A stretch of DNA of 36,186 bases from DATDFB01 sp036522835 (GTDB lineage Bacteria > Acidobacteriota > Thermoanaerobaculia > Gp7-AA8), in NCBI GenBank assembly GCA_036522835.1, contig DATDFB010000201.1:1-36186 (forward strand), in the 5' to 3' direction. Below the pieces are notes generated by a model that saw only the letters and a list, made by a program, of their open reading frames with translations, was not told where the DNA came from and did no database searches. Positions 8,701-17,463 of the stretch are shown one piece after another (position 1 is the first letter of the stretch; the number at the start of each line of letters is the position of its first letter). The translations under genes were made by a program, and so were the position numbers.

Positions 8701-11700
8701 CCAAGAGCGTGACCATCACCGTCGGCAACTCGCAGGCCACCGTCGTCTGGAACAACCCCGCCGACATCGTCTACGGCACGCCGCTCGGCGCCGCGCAGCT
8801 CAACGCAACCGCCGATACGGCCGGCACGTTCACCTACAACCCGCCGGCCGGCACGATCCTCGACGCCGGCGCGCGGCAATTGCAAGTGACGTTCGTCCCG
8901 TCGACGCCGGGCATCACCGGCGCCACGAAGACGGTGACGATCACCGTGAACAAGGCGAATCAGACGATCGCCTGGAGCGATCCGGCGCCGATCGTCTACG
9001 GCACGCCGCTGTCCGCGACGCAGCTCAACGCCACGGTGAGCGGCCCCGGCGCGCTGACGTACGCTCCCGCCGCCGGGACGGTGCTCAACGCCGGAACGCA
9101 GACGCTCACCGCCACCGCCGGCGCGACGGCAAATTACAACGCCGCCACCGCCTCGGTGACGCTGCTGGTGACGAAGGCGACGCCGTCTCTGACCTGGACC
9201 GCGCCGGCGCCGATCGTCTACGGCACGCCGCTTTCCGCGACGCAGCTCAACGCCACGGCCAACGTGCCGGGAACGTTCGCCTACTCCCCCGCCGCCGGCA
9301 CGCTGCTCAACGCCGGCAATGGGCAGACGCTGTCGGTTGCGTTCATCCCGTCCGACAACGCGAACTACTCCGCAGCCAGCGCCACGACGACGATCGACGT
9401 CGCCAAGGCCCCGTCAACCATCACCTGGGCCGCGCCGGCGCCGATCGTCTACGGCACGCCGCTTTCCGCGGCGCAGCTCAACGCCACGGCCAACGTGCCG
9501 GGGACGTTCGTCTACTCTGCCGCCGCCGGCACGCTGCTCAACGCCGGCAACGGGCAGACGCTGTTGGTTGCGTTCACCCCGTCCGACAGCGCGAACTACA
9601 CCGCAGCCAGCGCCACGACGACGATCGACGTCGCCAAGGCCCCGTCAACCATCACCTGGGCCGCACCGGCGCCGATCGTCTACGGCACATCGCTGTCCGC
9701 GGCGCAACTCAACGCCACGGCCAACGTGCCGGGGACGTTCGCCTACTCGCCTGCCGCCGGCACGCTGCTCAACGCCGGCAACGGGCAGACGCTGTCGGTT
9801 GCGTTCACCCCGTCCGACAGCGCGAACTACACCGCGGCCAGCGCCACGGCGACGATCGACGTCGCCAAGGCCGAGCAGAGCATCCAGTGGGCGACTCCGG
9901 CCGACATCGTCTACGGTACGCCGCTCTCCGCCGCGCAGCTCAACGCCACCGTGAGCGGCCCCGGCGCGCTGACGTATGCGCCCCCCGCCGGCACGATTCT
10001 CGACGCCGGAACGCACACGCTAACCGCCACCGCGGCCGCGACGCCCAACTACAACGCCGCCACCGCCTCGGTGACGCTGCTGGTGAAGAAAGCCACGCCG
10101 TCGCTGACGTGGAGCGCCCCCGCAGCGATTCGTTACGGCACGCCGCTGTCGACGGCGCAGCTCAACGCCACCGCCAACGTGCCGGGATCGTTCGCCTACT
10201 CGCCCGCCGCCGGCACGATCCTCGACGCCGGTAGTGCGCGGCCGCTACACGCCGTCTTTACGCCGACGGATACGGCGAACTACGAAACTGCCGAGGCGTC
10301 GACGACGATCGACGTCGCCAAGGCGCAGCAGACCATCGCCTGGGCCGCGCCCGCAGCGATTCGTTACGGCACGCCGCTCGGCGCCGCGCAGCTCAACGCC
10401 GCGGTCACGGTCGTCGGACCGGCCGCCGCCGGCGCGCTCACGTACACCCCCGCCGGCGGCAGCGTGCTCGACGCCGGCAGCGCGCAGACGCTCACCGTCA
10501 CCGCCGCCGAGACCGCCAACTACGAGGCCGCCAGCGCGCACGTGACGATCGACGTCGACCGCGCGCCGCTCTCGCTGCGCGCCGACGACAAGACGAAGGT
10601 CTACGGCCAGGCCGTCCCGCCGCTCACTGGCACGCTGAGCGGCGTCGTCAACCACGACGCCATCGGCGCCGCGTACGCGACCGCCGCAACCGTCTCCTCC
10701 CCCGCCGGCAGCTACGCCATCGTCGCCTCGCTGACCGATCCGAGCGGCCGCCTTCGCAACTACGACGTCAGCATCGCCAACGCTGCGCTCTCCGTGACGC
10801 GAGCGCCGCTCTCCATCGCCGCCAACGACGCCTCGAAGCAGTACAGCGACCCGATCCCGCAGCTCACCGCCGCGTTCCAAGGCTTCGTCCTCGGCGAGAC
10901 GCCGGCGGTGCTCGGCGGAGCGCTCTCCATCGCCACCACGGCCACGAAGACGAGCGCCCCCGGCTCGTATCCGATCAGCATCGGCGGTCTCTCCTCGCCG
11001 AATTACGAGATCGCCTACAGCGGCGGCACGCTGACGGTGACGCAGGAAGATGCCCGCGCGCTCTTCACCGCGCCGCTGGCCTCGACGGCGTCGGGCGCCG
11101 CGAGCGTCGTCCTTTCCGCGACCGTCTTCGACATCAGCGCCACCGCCTCCGCGAACGGCGACAACGATCCCGGCGACATCCGCAACGCCACGCTGACCTT
11201 CGTCGACCGCTCGAGCGGCCAGGCGCTCTGCACCGCGCCGCTCGATCTCGTCAACGCGAACGACACGCGCATCGCCGCCGGCACCTGCACCGTCTCCGCG
11301 GCCATCGGTACGTACCAGATCGGTCTGCGCATCGGCGGCCACTACCTGCGCGACGCCGCGGCCGACGACGTGACCGTCACGGTCGGCGCGCCGACGGAGG
11401 ACTTCATCACCGGCGGCGGCTCGCTCGTCTCCTCGCAATCGGCCGGCGCCAAGGGCGCCGCGAACGGCACGCCGCAGAAGTTCAATTTCAATCTCCTGTA
11501 CGACAGCGGCGCGGTCAAGGGCTCGTTCCGCCTGACCTTCAGCCGCACCGAGGCGGACGGGCACGCGCACGACTACGCCATCGAGGCCGACCCGGCCACG
11601 ATCTCGCTGAGCTTCGTGCACAACGATCACGGCATCGCCTACGCCGCCGGCTCGGCCACGCTCACCGACGTGACCGACGCCCGGCAGCCGGTCGTCGTGG

Positions 11701-11882
11701 CCAGCGCCGCGCCGATGCTGCTCACCGTGATCGACGACTCCCCGGCCAAGACGCAGCCGAAGCTCTCCCTCGTGCTCTTCAACCGCGGCGGCGGCCTCTG
11801 GTTCTCCTCGAGCTGGGACGGCGCGCGCACGGTCGAGCAGGAGCTGGCGACCGGCACGCTGCAGATTCACTGGAAGAAGTAA
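5739..11882 (+). CDS. Large secreted alpha/beta-hydrolase (lipase-like) with MBG/Ig-like repeats
   Basis: The 2047-aa protein has an AGGAG ribosome site 5 nt before the ATG and a signal peptide (about 1-24). Residues about 215-440 look like an alpha/beta-hydrolase: a strand ending LAHGG, then a nucleophile elbow THSKGG with Ser287 (usual form GHSxGG). A middle region (about 465-1000) holds several Ig-like beta domains. About residues 925-1607 contain one degenerate and eight clear repeats of about 76 residues, each with a core like YGTPLSAAQLNATA. Two MBG_2/YDG-like domains with VYGQ and QYSDP starts follow (about 1610-1765), then a beta-rich C-terminal part with an ITGGGS motif (about 1885). 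It is probably exported and surface-bound or released. Substrate unknown; the catalytic Asp and His were not assigned. Confidence 0.88.
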   Translation: MQHLRILSAAIVAAFIAAFSIAGEVSAPQKTPAGAKSMAGRFHLAANGASGCTVSPFAPADTDEQHYVADCSPTFDALVHNTDPSPQATLRVDRVAGDVPKLVANHLISLNATIKVAAFDVNTGDFARVPRGAAQEHDKVFFNDHELGILVGHGAQWSITTFTVPIEWVNFAQDTFGGPLLPGENTLRVAVDADNHVPVWSTEIDWVSLEFQVVRPIILAHGGFATPGTWHQFWTGKLDELGVPHDEVRFPEDGRRTIEENAGVLSSFIDDHLRRWGADKVNIETHSKGGLDARHAVEHRGGVDRVAMVGAPHCGMKLFDLAEVLTHLGPLIPIGIAIDIKAPLVPELTTPSMKLYNRYHGHNPNVRYSTLAGGYHAHTFSPYKALQAIVGFGDLIVSQKSAQCLSWSFNTKYESFGNNHNAMHWNEVTAQPAFDALWSLVRTVPSGSPRQPAAMGVRPVAAANDVDDEDAEFALTASTPASVQQGETKSFSVPIDDAHPASFSILYSGTAIGAELVSPSGLHYTWDQVWGDASGISNGDEEIPTTQARIKSYNFDAPEVGVWTLNVTGLAAGTTNFGVTGLLQTPSTAMDVAVEPQVVHTGTPLRVRATVTRGGAPLTGATATALVTLPDESQQQITLHDDGVSGVYSAEVATPVSGKYDFVVTAEDHRPNQPAFSRQTIVSGNVSASLTRFDGPYTDAAFNTDPSVPGLDTLLVTGNLNVVEPGTYRLFGVLTDLNGNEVTTAPFVLTIPFSAMVRFSLPFPGAGIYASSVNGPYKLNLRLAEERNGALLPIEEEDGVYTTAFYDARQFGAPPPPDKFPTRVTADPASGPYQGPSTMVAHLTDADGNPLPGRFITFQVGFSTAGFAITDAAGTATLNDAFLSSLNFPGGYRLDVFFAGDQKYSGSSGQSTFFMGLGTQTITWTPPTQVAPGTILSPDNLLTATVTGSGNADPSPLVYDPPEGTSLQVGTQVLKVTAPATDVYAEATKSVTITVGNSQATVVWNNPADIVYGTPLGAAQLNATADTAGTFTYNPPAGTILDAGARQLQVTFVPSTPGITGATKTVTITVNKANQTIAWSDPAPIVYGTPLSATQLNATVSGPGALTYAPAAGTVLNAGTQTLTATAGATANYNAATASVTLLVTKATPSLTWTAPAPIVYGTPLSATQLNATANVPGTFAYSPAAGTLLNAGNGQTLSVAFIPSDNANYSAASATTTIDVAKAPSTITWAAPAPIVYGTPLSAAQLNATANVPGTFVYSAAAGTLLNAGNGQTLLVAFTPSDSANYTAASATTTIDVAKAPSTITWAAPAPIVYGTSLSAAQLNATANVPGTFAYSPAAGTLLNAGNGQTLSVAFTPSDSANYTAASATATIDVAKAEQSIQWATPADIVYGTPLSAAQLNATVSGPGALTYAPPAGTILDAGTHTLTATAAATPNYNAATASVTLLVKKATPSLTWSAPAAIRYGTPLSTAQLNATANVPGSFAYSPAAGTILDAGSARPLHAVFTPTDTANYETAEASTTIDVAKAQQTIAWAAPAAIRYGTPLGAAQLNAAVTVVGPAAAGALTYTPAGGSVLDAGSAQTLTVTAAETANYEAASAHVTIDVDRAPLSLRADDKTKVYGQAVPPLTGTLSGVVNHDAIGAAYATAATVSSPAGSYAIVASLTDPSGRLRNYDVSIANAALSVTRAPLSIAANDASKQYSDPIPQLTAAFQGFVLGETPAVLGGALSIATTATKTSAPGSYPISIGGLSSPNYEIAYSGGTLTVTQEDARALFTAPLASTASGAASVVLSATVFDISATASANGDNDPGDIRNATLTFVDRSSGQALCTAPLDLVNANDTRIAAGTCTVSAAIGTYQIGLRIGGHYLRDAAADDVTVTVGAPTEDFITGGGSLVSSQSAGAKGAANGTPQKFNFNLLYDSGAVKGSFRLTFSRTEADGHAHDYAIEADPATISLSFVHNDHGIAYAAGSATLTDVTDARQPVVVASAAPMLLTVIDDSPAKTQPKLSLVLFNRGGGLWFSSSWDGARTVEQELATGTLQIHWKK
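8737..10563 (+). repeat. Eight tandem ~230-bp repeats encoding MBG-type domains
   Basis: Eight in-frame tandem units encode about 76 residues each. Starts lie near 8737, 8965, 9187, 9418, 9649, 9880, 10108 and 10333. The third, fourth and fifth units (about 9187-9880) are almost identical at DNA level, which points to recent duplication. The others have diverged to alternating sub-types: units 2 and 6 share a VSGPGALTYAP form. Confidence 0.85.
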
Positions 11883-11896
11883 GCGCTACGCACCAA

Positions 11897-11917
11897 GGGG
11901 CGGACGCTGTCCGCCCC
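11897..11917. terminator. Perfect hairpin after the lipase/MBG gene
   Basis: A 9-bp perfect stem GGGGCGGAC / GTCCGCCCC with a GCT loop starts 14 nt after the TAA stop. There is no T-tract. It is a likely transcript end for the large gene. Confidence 0.5.
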
Positions 11918-11924
11918 TACCGCG

Positions 11925-12002
11925 GCACCACCGCCACCATCCGCACCGGCCCTCCCGACCCGCCCGCGATCTTCATCGGCAGCGCGATCACCGTCGCGCC
12001 GC
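11925..12002. repeat. Duplicated 3' end of the cyclase gene (downstream copy)
   Basis: This 78-bp stretch is identical to 12192-12269, the last codons of the minus-strand cyclase gene. It has no start or stop context of its own. It lies directly next to the copied M16 tail at 12001, so both belong to one rearrangement. Confidence 0.85.
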
Positions 12003-12094
12003 CGAGGACAAGGTCATCGGTTCCATGAACTCGGGATCAAGCCGGAGAACGTGAAGATCGTGCCGGTAGACGAGGTGTTCGCGAAGTAGGGAGG
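12001..12094 (+). pseudogene. Copied 3' tail of the M16 peptidase gene
   Basis: This stretch matches 4532-4626, the last 30 codons of the M16 gene including its TAG stop, with two substitutions and one deleted base. The deletion shifts the frame. It joins straight into hairpin copy B at 12097. It is a gene fragment with no function as a protein. Confidence 0.85.
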
Positions 12095-12096
12095 GA

Positions 12097-12179
12097 GGTC
12101 ACGGGTCACAGGTGACGGATGACAGGTAGTGTTCCGAGTCGGGTGCACACCTGTGACCCGTGACCTGTCACCTGTCACC
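12097..12179. terminator. Heptad-unit hairpin between convergent genes (copy B)
   Basis: The left arm is GGTCACG, GGTCACA, GGTGACG, GATGACA, GGTAGTG. The right arm is CCTGTGA, CCCGTGA, CCTGTCA, CCTGTCA, CC. It ends 5 bp from the stop of the minus-strand cyclase gene. It is most similar to copy A, and the flanking M16 tail shows that the segment was copied from there or converted by it. Confidence 0.65.
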
Positions 12180-12183
12180 CTCC

Positions 12184-12969
12184 CTACTTCCGCACCACCG
12201 CCACCATCCGCACCGGCCCTCCCGACCCGCCCGCGATCTTCATCGGCAGCGCGATCACCGTCGCGCCGCGCGGGGGGAGGCGGTCGAGATTGGCCACGTT
12301 CTCCAGGCCCGGCACGTTTGCGCCGTTGGCGATTTGATGGACGAGGAAGTCCTTCGACTGCCCGTAGTCGATGCTCGCCGTGTCGACGCCGAGCGCGCCG
12401 GCGCGGCGGTCATTGACCAGGACGCGCGCGGCGTCGGGGCCGTATGAGGGGAAGTGCAATTGGTCCGTTGCCCCCGGCCGGTCGTCGCCGAAGTACGCCT
12501 TGCGGTTGCCATAGCGCGCTCCCCAGCCGGTGCGCAGCAGCACGATCGTGCCCGCTTCGATGCGGCCGTGCGCGCGCTCCCAGTCGGCCACGTCGCCGGC
12601 GGTCAGGCGATAGTCGGGATCCGCGGCCGCCTTGCTGGCGATGTCGATGACCGCGGCCGGCGCCATCAACTGCTGCACCGGAATGGCGTCGAGCGTTCGT
12701 CCATGCTCGGAGAAGTGGATCGGCGCGTCGAGGTGCGTGCCTCCGTGCTCCGGCGCGCAGAACGAATTCGAGGCGTAGAAGTAGCCGCCCGGCGCCGGGC
12801 CGAAGGCGAGGCGTTTCAATTCGAAGCCGCTCGGAGAATTCGGCCAGTACAAGGTGTGTTCGTCGAACGAATAGGTCAGGTCCACTACTTCCGAATGCGA
12901 CAAATCGAGCGAATTGCGCGTCGCGCAAGCGGCAACCAGTAGGGCTGTACCAATAAGCACCGTCTTCAT
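12184..12969 (-). CDS. Cyclase family lipoprotein (kynurenine formamidase-like)
   Basis: The 261-aa protein belongs to the cyclase/metal-dependent hydrolase family. The metal-binding motif HGGTHLDAPIH is at residues 75-85. Other family regions include a VLLRTGW segment and an LGVDTASID segment near 190-205. The N-terminus is a lipoprotein signal with LVAAC, so Cys15 is likely lipidated and the enzyme is anchored in the envelope. Family members hydrolyse amide or lactone bonds; the substrate is unknown. I chose the ATG at 12967-12969 because it directly precedes the lipoprotein signal. The gene is divergent from the beta-helix protein gene (25 bp between starts). Its 3' end is duplicated downstream. 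Confidence 0.9.
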   Translation of the reverse strand: MKTVLIGTALLVAACATRNSLDLSHSEVVDLTYSFDEHTLYWPNSPSGFELKRLAFGPAPGGYFYASNSFCAPEHGGTHLDAPIHFSEHGRTLDAIPVQQLMAPAAVIDIASKAAADPDYRLTAGDVADWERAHGRIEAGTIVLLRTGWGARYGNRKAYFGDDRPGATDQLHFPSYGPDAARVLVNDRRAGALGVDTASIDYGQSKDFLVHQIANGANVPGLENVANLDRLPPRGATVIALPMKIAGGSGGPVRMVAVVRK

Positions 12970-12994
12970 CACGTCTACAGAGGATAACCGGTCT

Positions 12995-15900
12995 ATGCGA
13001 TCCCTCAACCTTGGTCTCTCCCTTCTCTTTGCCGCCGCTGCCGCCGCGAACGCCGGTACGTTCACCGTCACGAACACGAACCAGAACGGTCCGGGCTCGC
13101 TCTACCAGGCCATCAACGACGTCGTCGCCTCGGCCTCGTCGACGAACACGATCAGCTTCTCGATCGGCAGCGGGCCGGTGACGATCAAGCCGAATTTCCA
13201 GTGGGCGTACCTCACGAAGCCGGTGGTCATCGACGGCACCACGCAGCCGGGCTACAGCGGCACCCCCATCGTCGAGATCGACGGCACCGCCGCGGCGGCC
13301 GCGAACAAGGGAACGGTCGGGTTCCGGCTCATGGGAGGGAACAGCACGATCAAGGGCCTGGTCATCAACAACTACTCCAACCACGACAACACGCAAGGCC
13401 TCGGCACCGGCGCGGCCATCGCGCTGGCCTCGAGCAACAACACCGTGGTCAACTGCTTCCTCGGCACCGACCTCACCGGCACGAGCGTTCGCAAGAACGA
13501 CGTCGGCGTGCGCATCGAGAACGGCGCGAGCGGCAACGTCATCGGCGGCAGCTCCGGCTCCTGGGCCACGCGCAACCTCATCACCGGCAACGACCGCGGC
13601 ATCGAGTCGACGTACGGCTCGGCGAGCATCGGCGGCACTCGCATCCGCGGCAACTGGTTCGGCACCAACGTCTCCGGCGGGCCGATGCAGCTCTCGAACT
13701 ACTGGAGCCTCTACCTCGACAACATGAGCGGCGGCGGCAACGTGGTCGGCGGCACGGGGCCGGGCGACGGCAATCTCATCACCGGCCGCGTGGCGCTCAA
13801 TCAGTGCAGCAACCTCACCGTCCAGGGCAACACCTTCGGCGTCTCCGGCACGCTCACCTACTCCAGCATCGCCATCGGCTTCGGCGCCGGCAACGTCATC
13901 GGCGGCAGCGCTCCGGGCGCGGGCAACACGTTCCTCTGGAGCAACGACCTGGCCATCTCGATTCAGGACTCGCCGCGCAACAGCATGCAGGGCAACACCT
14001 TCACGAACGTCGACGCGGGCGTCAACATCCACTCCATCTTCGCCACGGCCGAACAGAATGTCGTCGGCGGCGCGGCCGACGGGGCCGGCAACACCTTCAA
14101 CGGATTGCGGAGTCACTCCGGGGGCGCGGTGACGGTCGTCGGCTCGGCCAGCGCGTCCATCCTGCGCAACATCATCGTCAACAACGCCGCCCCAGGCATC
14201 GACTTGGGAGACGACGGCGTCACCGCCAACGACGGCGGCGACGGCGACAGCGGCCCGAACAACCTGCAGAACTACCCCGTCATCAACACGGCGACCTCGG
14301 GCAACGGGACGACAACGATCGCCGGCACGCTCAACAGCGCTCCGTTCGGCAGCTACCGCATCGAGCTCTACTCGAACAGCGCGTGCAACAGCTCCGCCGA
14401 AACCTATCTGGGCGCGCTCAACACCACGACCGACGCCAACGGCAACGCCGCGTTCCTCGTCACGCTCAACACCACCATCGCGGCCGGCCGCTCGATCACG
14501 GCGACGGCGACCGATTCCGCGGGCAACACCTCCGAGCTCTCGCACTGCACGAACGTCACCGACAGCGGCGCGATCACCTTCGCCAGCTCCTCGGCGTCGG
14601 CCGGCGAAGGCGCGGGCAGCGCCTCGGTCACCGTCAACCGCATCAGCGGCGCCGGCGGAACCGTCACCGTCAACTACGCCACCGCGAACGTCACCGCCAC
14701 GAGCGGCTCCGACTACACCGCCACCAGCAACACGCTGACGTTCGGCCCCGGCGAGACGTCGAAGTCGATCGCGATCCCGATCCTGCAGGACAACGTCTAC
14801 GAAGGAAACGAGACCTTCACCGTCACCCTCTCGACGCCCGGCGGCGGCGCGATCGTGGTCCCGCCAACGACGGCGACCGTGACGATCAACGACGACGACG
14901 TGCCGTCGCGCGCCGTCATTGCCGACGTGCGCGTGACCGAAGGCGACAGCGGCACGGTCAACGCCAACTTCACCGTCACGCTCAATCCCGCGCCCACGTC
15001 GCCCGCGAGCGTGGCCTGGACGACGAATCCCGGCACGGCCGGAACCGCCGACTTCGTCGCCGCCAACGGCACCCTCCACTTCGCCGCCGGCGAGACGCAG
15101 AAGACGATCACCGTCGCCGTCACCGGCGACACGCTGTACGAGCCGGACGAGACGTTCACCGTCGCGCTCAGCAATCCGGTCAACATGCTGATCGACAAGG
15201 CCGCCGGCACCGGCACGATCGCCAACGACGATCCGCAGCCGGTCATCTCCGCCGACGACGTCGCCGTCGTCGAAGGCGGCAACGGCACGACCAGCGTGAC
15301 CATCAAGCTGAAGTCGAGCCAGCCGATCACCAGCACGATTCACTACGCCACGCAGGACGGCAGCGCCCTCGGCGCCAGCGACTACGTGCCGGCGAACGGC
15401 AACGTCACGTTCAACAACGAGACGGAGAAGCAGTTCTCGGTCACGATCAACGGCGACAACGTCCCCGAGTCGGATGAGCAGTTCAAGGTGCACCTGTCGT
15501 CGAGCGATCCGGCGCTGCTCTTCCCGCATGCCGACGTCGTCGTCACCATCGCGAACGACGACATGGGCATCGCCCCGTCGAACCTGACGCTCGGCACGGG
15601 ACAGAGCGGCAACCTCGTCGTCGACGTCGGCAACAACGTCGGCGCCACGCAGACGCTGGCCGTGTCGGCGAGCGACGCCTGCATCAAAGTGCCGGCCAGC
15701 GTCGACATTTCGGCCGGCAAGCACAGCGCACCGATCAACGTCACCGCGCTCACCGGACCCTGCAACGCGCGCGTCGAGGTCCGGCTCACGCCCGCGCTCG
15801 GCGGCGGCACGCTCGCCGCGGGCGTGCACACGTACCAGACGATCGACCTCGTCTTCGATCCGCCGTCGCCGCAGCTCTTCGTCGGCCAGAGCATCAGCGT

Positions 15901-17443
15901 GGTGGTGAAGAGCGTGCCGTTCGTCGGGCCGATGACGCTGGCGCTCAACGGCGGCTCGTTCACCGTCGAAGTGCCGCCGAGCGTCGACGTCAACGACGCG
16001 AACGGCGGCACGTTCACGCTGCGCGCGATCCGCAGCGGCCCGATCTTCATCGAAGTGACGCTGCCGGCGCAGTACGGCGGCACGAAAGTTCCGCTGACCG
16101 GCACCGTCGGCAACGCGCCGCCGACCGTGACGATCTTCGACGTGGCGCCGAAGCAGGGGGCGACGACGGGCGGCACGCCGGTGACGATCGACGGCTCCAA
16201 CTTCACGCCCGACTGCACCGTCGCCTTCGACGGCGTGGCCGCGTCGAACGTCTCGTTCGGCAACGCCTCGCTCCTCACCGCGAATACGCCGGCGCACAAG
16301 CCGGGCGTGGTCGACGTCACCGCGACATGCAACGGCACCACGGCCACGCTCGAGAACGGCTTCGTCTACACCGGCGGGTCGCCCGACATCACCTCCATCG
16401 ATCCCGCCAGCGGCACGACCGCGGGCGGCACCACGGTGCGCATCGGCGGCCGCGATCTCGTCAGCGACTGCTGGGTCGAGTTCGGCGGCGATCTGGCCCG
16501 CAACGTCCAGGTCATCAGCGCGACGGAAATGATCGCCACGACGCCGGCGCACGCGGCCGGCGCGGTGACGGTGAAGCTGCGCTGCAACGGCGGCGGCGCC
16601 GCCGGGGCGCTGCCGAACGGCTTCACCTACGTCGGGACGCTGGAGCCGTCGACGATCGTCACGACGGTCGAGCCGCTCTCCGCCGTGCCGGGCACACAGG
16701 TGACGGTGCGCGGCACGCACTTCCGTACCAACGACGTCGTGACGTTCGACAACGCGCAGGCGCGGGTGCTCTCGACGACGCCCGATTCACACGTGGTCGT
16801 GGTGCCGTCGCTGCCGGCCGGCAAGGTGAGCGTGACGGTGGCCGCTTCGACGACGGGGCCGATCTTCACGGTGCTCGATGCCGTGGCGCCGAAGGTGACG
16901 AAGATCGCGCCGCCCGTCGCGCCGCCGAACGCGGAGCTGACGATCGACGGCAGCGGCTTCCGCCCACCCTACACGTTCACGATCGGCGGCGTGGCCGCGC
17001 GCCTGGTGAGCGAGTCGTACACGCGCGCCGTGGTGCGCGTGCCACCGCTCCCCTCCGGCGAGCACGAGCTGGCCATCGTGAACGGCGGCAGCGTCGTCGC
17101 CACAGGCGGCCGCGTCACGGTGTCGCCGACAGGCATCGTGGTGTACGGCGCATCGCCGCAGTGCATTCCGATCGGCGGCGGCGCGACGATCTCGATCTCC
17201 GGCACCGGATTCCTGGAGGGAGCGACCGTGACGATCGGCGGCGTGGCCGCGGCGAGCGCGAACGTGGTCGACGCGACGCACATCGACGTCGTGACGCCTC
17301 CCCTCCCCGCCGGCTTCGCCACGATCGCCGTGACGAATCCGAGCGGCGACAACGGCACGGCCACCAACGCCGTGCGCGCCTATTCGCCGCTCGATCCGGA
17401 CGGGTGCCTGGTGGCCCCAAGGCCGAGGGCCGTGCGGCACTGA
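12995..17443 (+). CDS. Secreted beta-helix / Calx-beta / IPT repeat protein
   Basis: The 1482-aa protein has a signal peptide (about 1-21). A right-handed beta-helix-type region (about 25-425) is rich in GN(V/T)IGG turns. Three Calx-beta domains follow (about 526-635, 642-745, 749-855), each ending in (A/N)NDD, the probable calcium site. After a unique stretch come five IPT/TIG domains (about 1039-1466) with the T-GG-T-V-I-G pattern. No sortase, PEP-CTERM or Por tail is visible. It is likely a large exported adhesin-like or surface protein. AGAGGA lies 10 nt before the chosen ATG, which directly precedes the signal peptide. It is divergent from the cyclase gene and followed 20 bp later by the outer-membrane protein gene. 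Confidence 0.88.
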   Translation: MRSLNLGLSLLFAAAAAANAGTFTVTNTNQNGPGSLYQAINDVVASASSTNTISFSIGSGPVTIKPNFQWAYLTKPVVIDGTTQPGYSGTPIVEIDGTAAAAANKGTVGFRLMGGNSTIKGLVINNYSNHDNTQGLGTGAAIALASSNNTVVNCFLGTDLTGTSVRKNDVGVRIENGASGNVIGGSSGSWATRNLITGNDRGIESTYGSASIGGTRIRGNWFGTNVSGGPMQLSNYWSLYLDNMSGGGNVVGGTGPGDGNLITGRVALNQCSNLTVQGNTFGVSGTLTYSSIAIGFGAGNVIGGSAPGAGNTFLWSNDLAISIQDSPRNSMQGNTFTNVDAGVNIHSIFATAEQNVVGGAADGAGNTFNGLRSHSGGAVTVVGSASASILRNIIVNNAAPGIDLGDDGVTANDGGDGDSGPNNLQNYPVINTATSGNGTTTIAGTLNSAPFGSYRIELYSNSACNSSAETYLGALNTTTDANGNAAFLVTLNTTIAAGRSITATATDSAGNTSELSHCTNVTDSGAITFASSSASAGEGAGSASVTVNRISGAGGTVTVNYATANVTATSGSDYTATSNTLTFGPGETSKSIAIPILQDNVYEGNETFTVTLSTPGGGAIVVPPTTATVTINDDDVPSRAVIADVRVTEGDSGTVNANFTVTLNPAPTSPASVAWTTNPGTAGTADFVAANGTLHFAAGETQKTITVAVTGDTLYEPDETFTVALSNPVNMLIDKAAGTGTIANDDPQPVISADDVAVVEGGNGTTSVTIKLKSSQPITSTIHYATQDGSALGASDYVPANGNVTFNNETEKQFSVTINGDNVPESDEQFKVHLSSSDPALLFPHADVVVTIANDDMGIAPSNLTLGTGQSGNLVVDVGNNVGATQTLAVSASDACIKVPASVDISAGKHSAPINVTALTGPCNARVEVRLTPALGGGTLAAGVHTYQTIDLVFDPPSPQLFVGQSISVVVKSVPFVGPMTLALNGGSFTVEVPPSVDVNDANGGTFTLRAIRSGPIFIEVTLPAQYGGTKVPLTGTVGNAPPTVTIFDVAPKQGATTGGTPVTIDGSNFTPDCTVAFDGVAASNVSFGNASLLTANTPAHKPGVVDVTATCNGTTATLENGFVYTGGSPDITSIDPASGTTAGGTTVRIGGRDLVSDCWVEFGGDLARNVQVISATEMIATTPAHAAGAVTVKLRCNGGGAAGALPNGFTYVGTLEPSTIVTTVEPLSAVPGTQVTVRGTHFRTNDVVTFDNAQARVLSTTPDSHVVVVPSLPAGKVSVTVAASTTGPIFTVLDAVAPKVTKIAPPVAPPNAELTIDGSGFRPPYTFTIGGVAARLVSESYTRAVVRVPPLPSGEHELAIVNGGSVVATGGRVTVSPTGIVVYGASPQCIPIGGGATISISGTGFLEGATVTIGGVAAASANVVDATHIDVVTPPLPAGFATIAVTNPSGDNGTATNAVRAYSPLDPDGCLVAPRPRAVRH

Positions 17444-17450
17444 CGCTGGC

Positions 17451-17456
17451 TACAAT
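17451..17456 (+). promoter_or_regulatory. Leaderless -10 box of the outer-membrane protein gene
   Basis: TACAAT lies 7 nt before the ATG at 17464. It also overlaps an upstream ATG (17455), which argues for the second ATG as the true start. Confidence 0.5.
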
Positions 17457-17463
17457 GACGGCC

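Noticed and set aside
5622..8885. 1087-codon minus-strand open frame
   Set aside because: Antisense shadow of the lipase/MBG gene; composition is Arg/Gly/Val/Asp-rich with no domains.
9187..9880. Regular direct repeats that could suggest a CRISPR array
   Set aside because: The period is about 230 bp and the repeats are in-frame protein domains.
6947..10234. 1095-codon plus-strand open frame in another phase
   Set aside because: Shadow frame of the lipase/MBG gene; Arg/His-rich and repeat-driven with no start context.
12410..16720. 1436-codon minus-strand open frame
   Set aside because: Antisense shadow of the beta-helix/Calx-beta protein; a by-product of GC-rich third positions.
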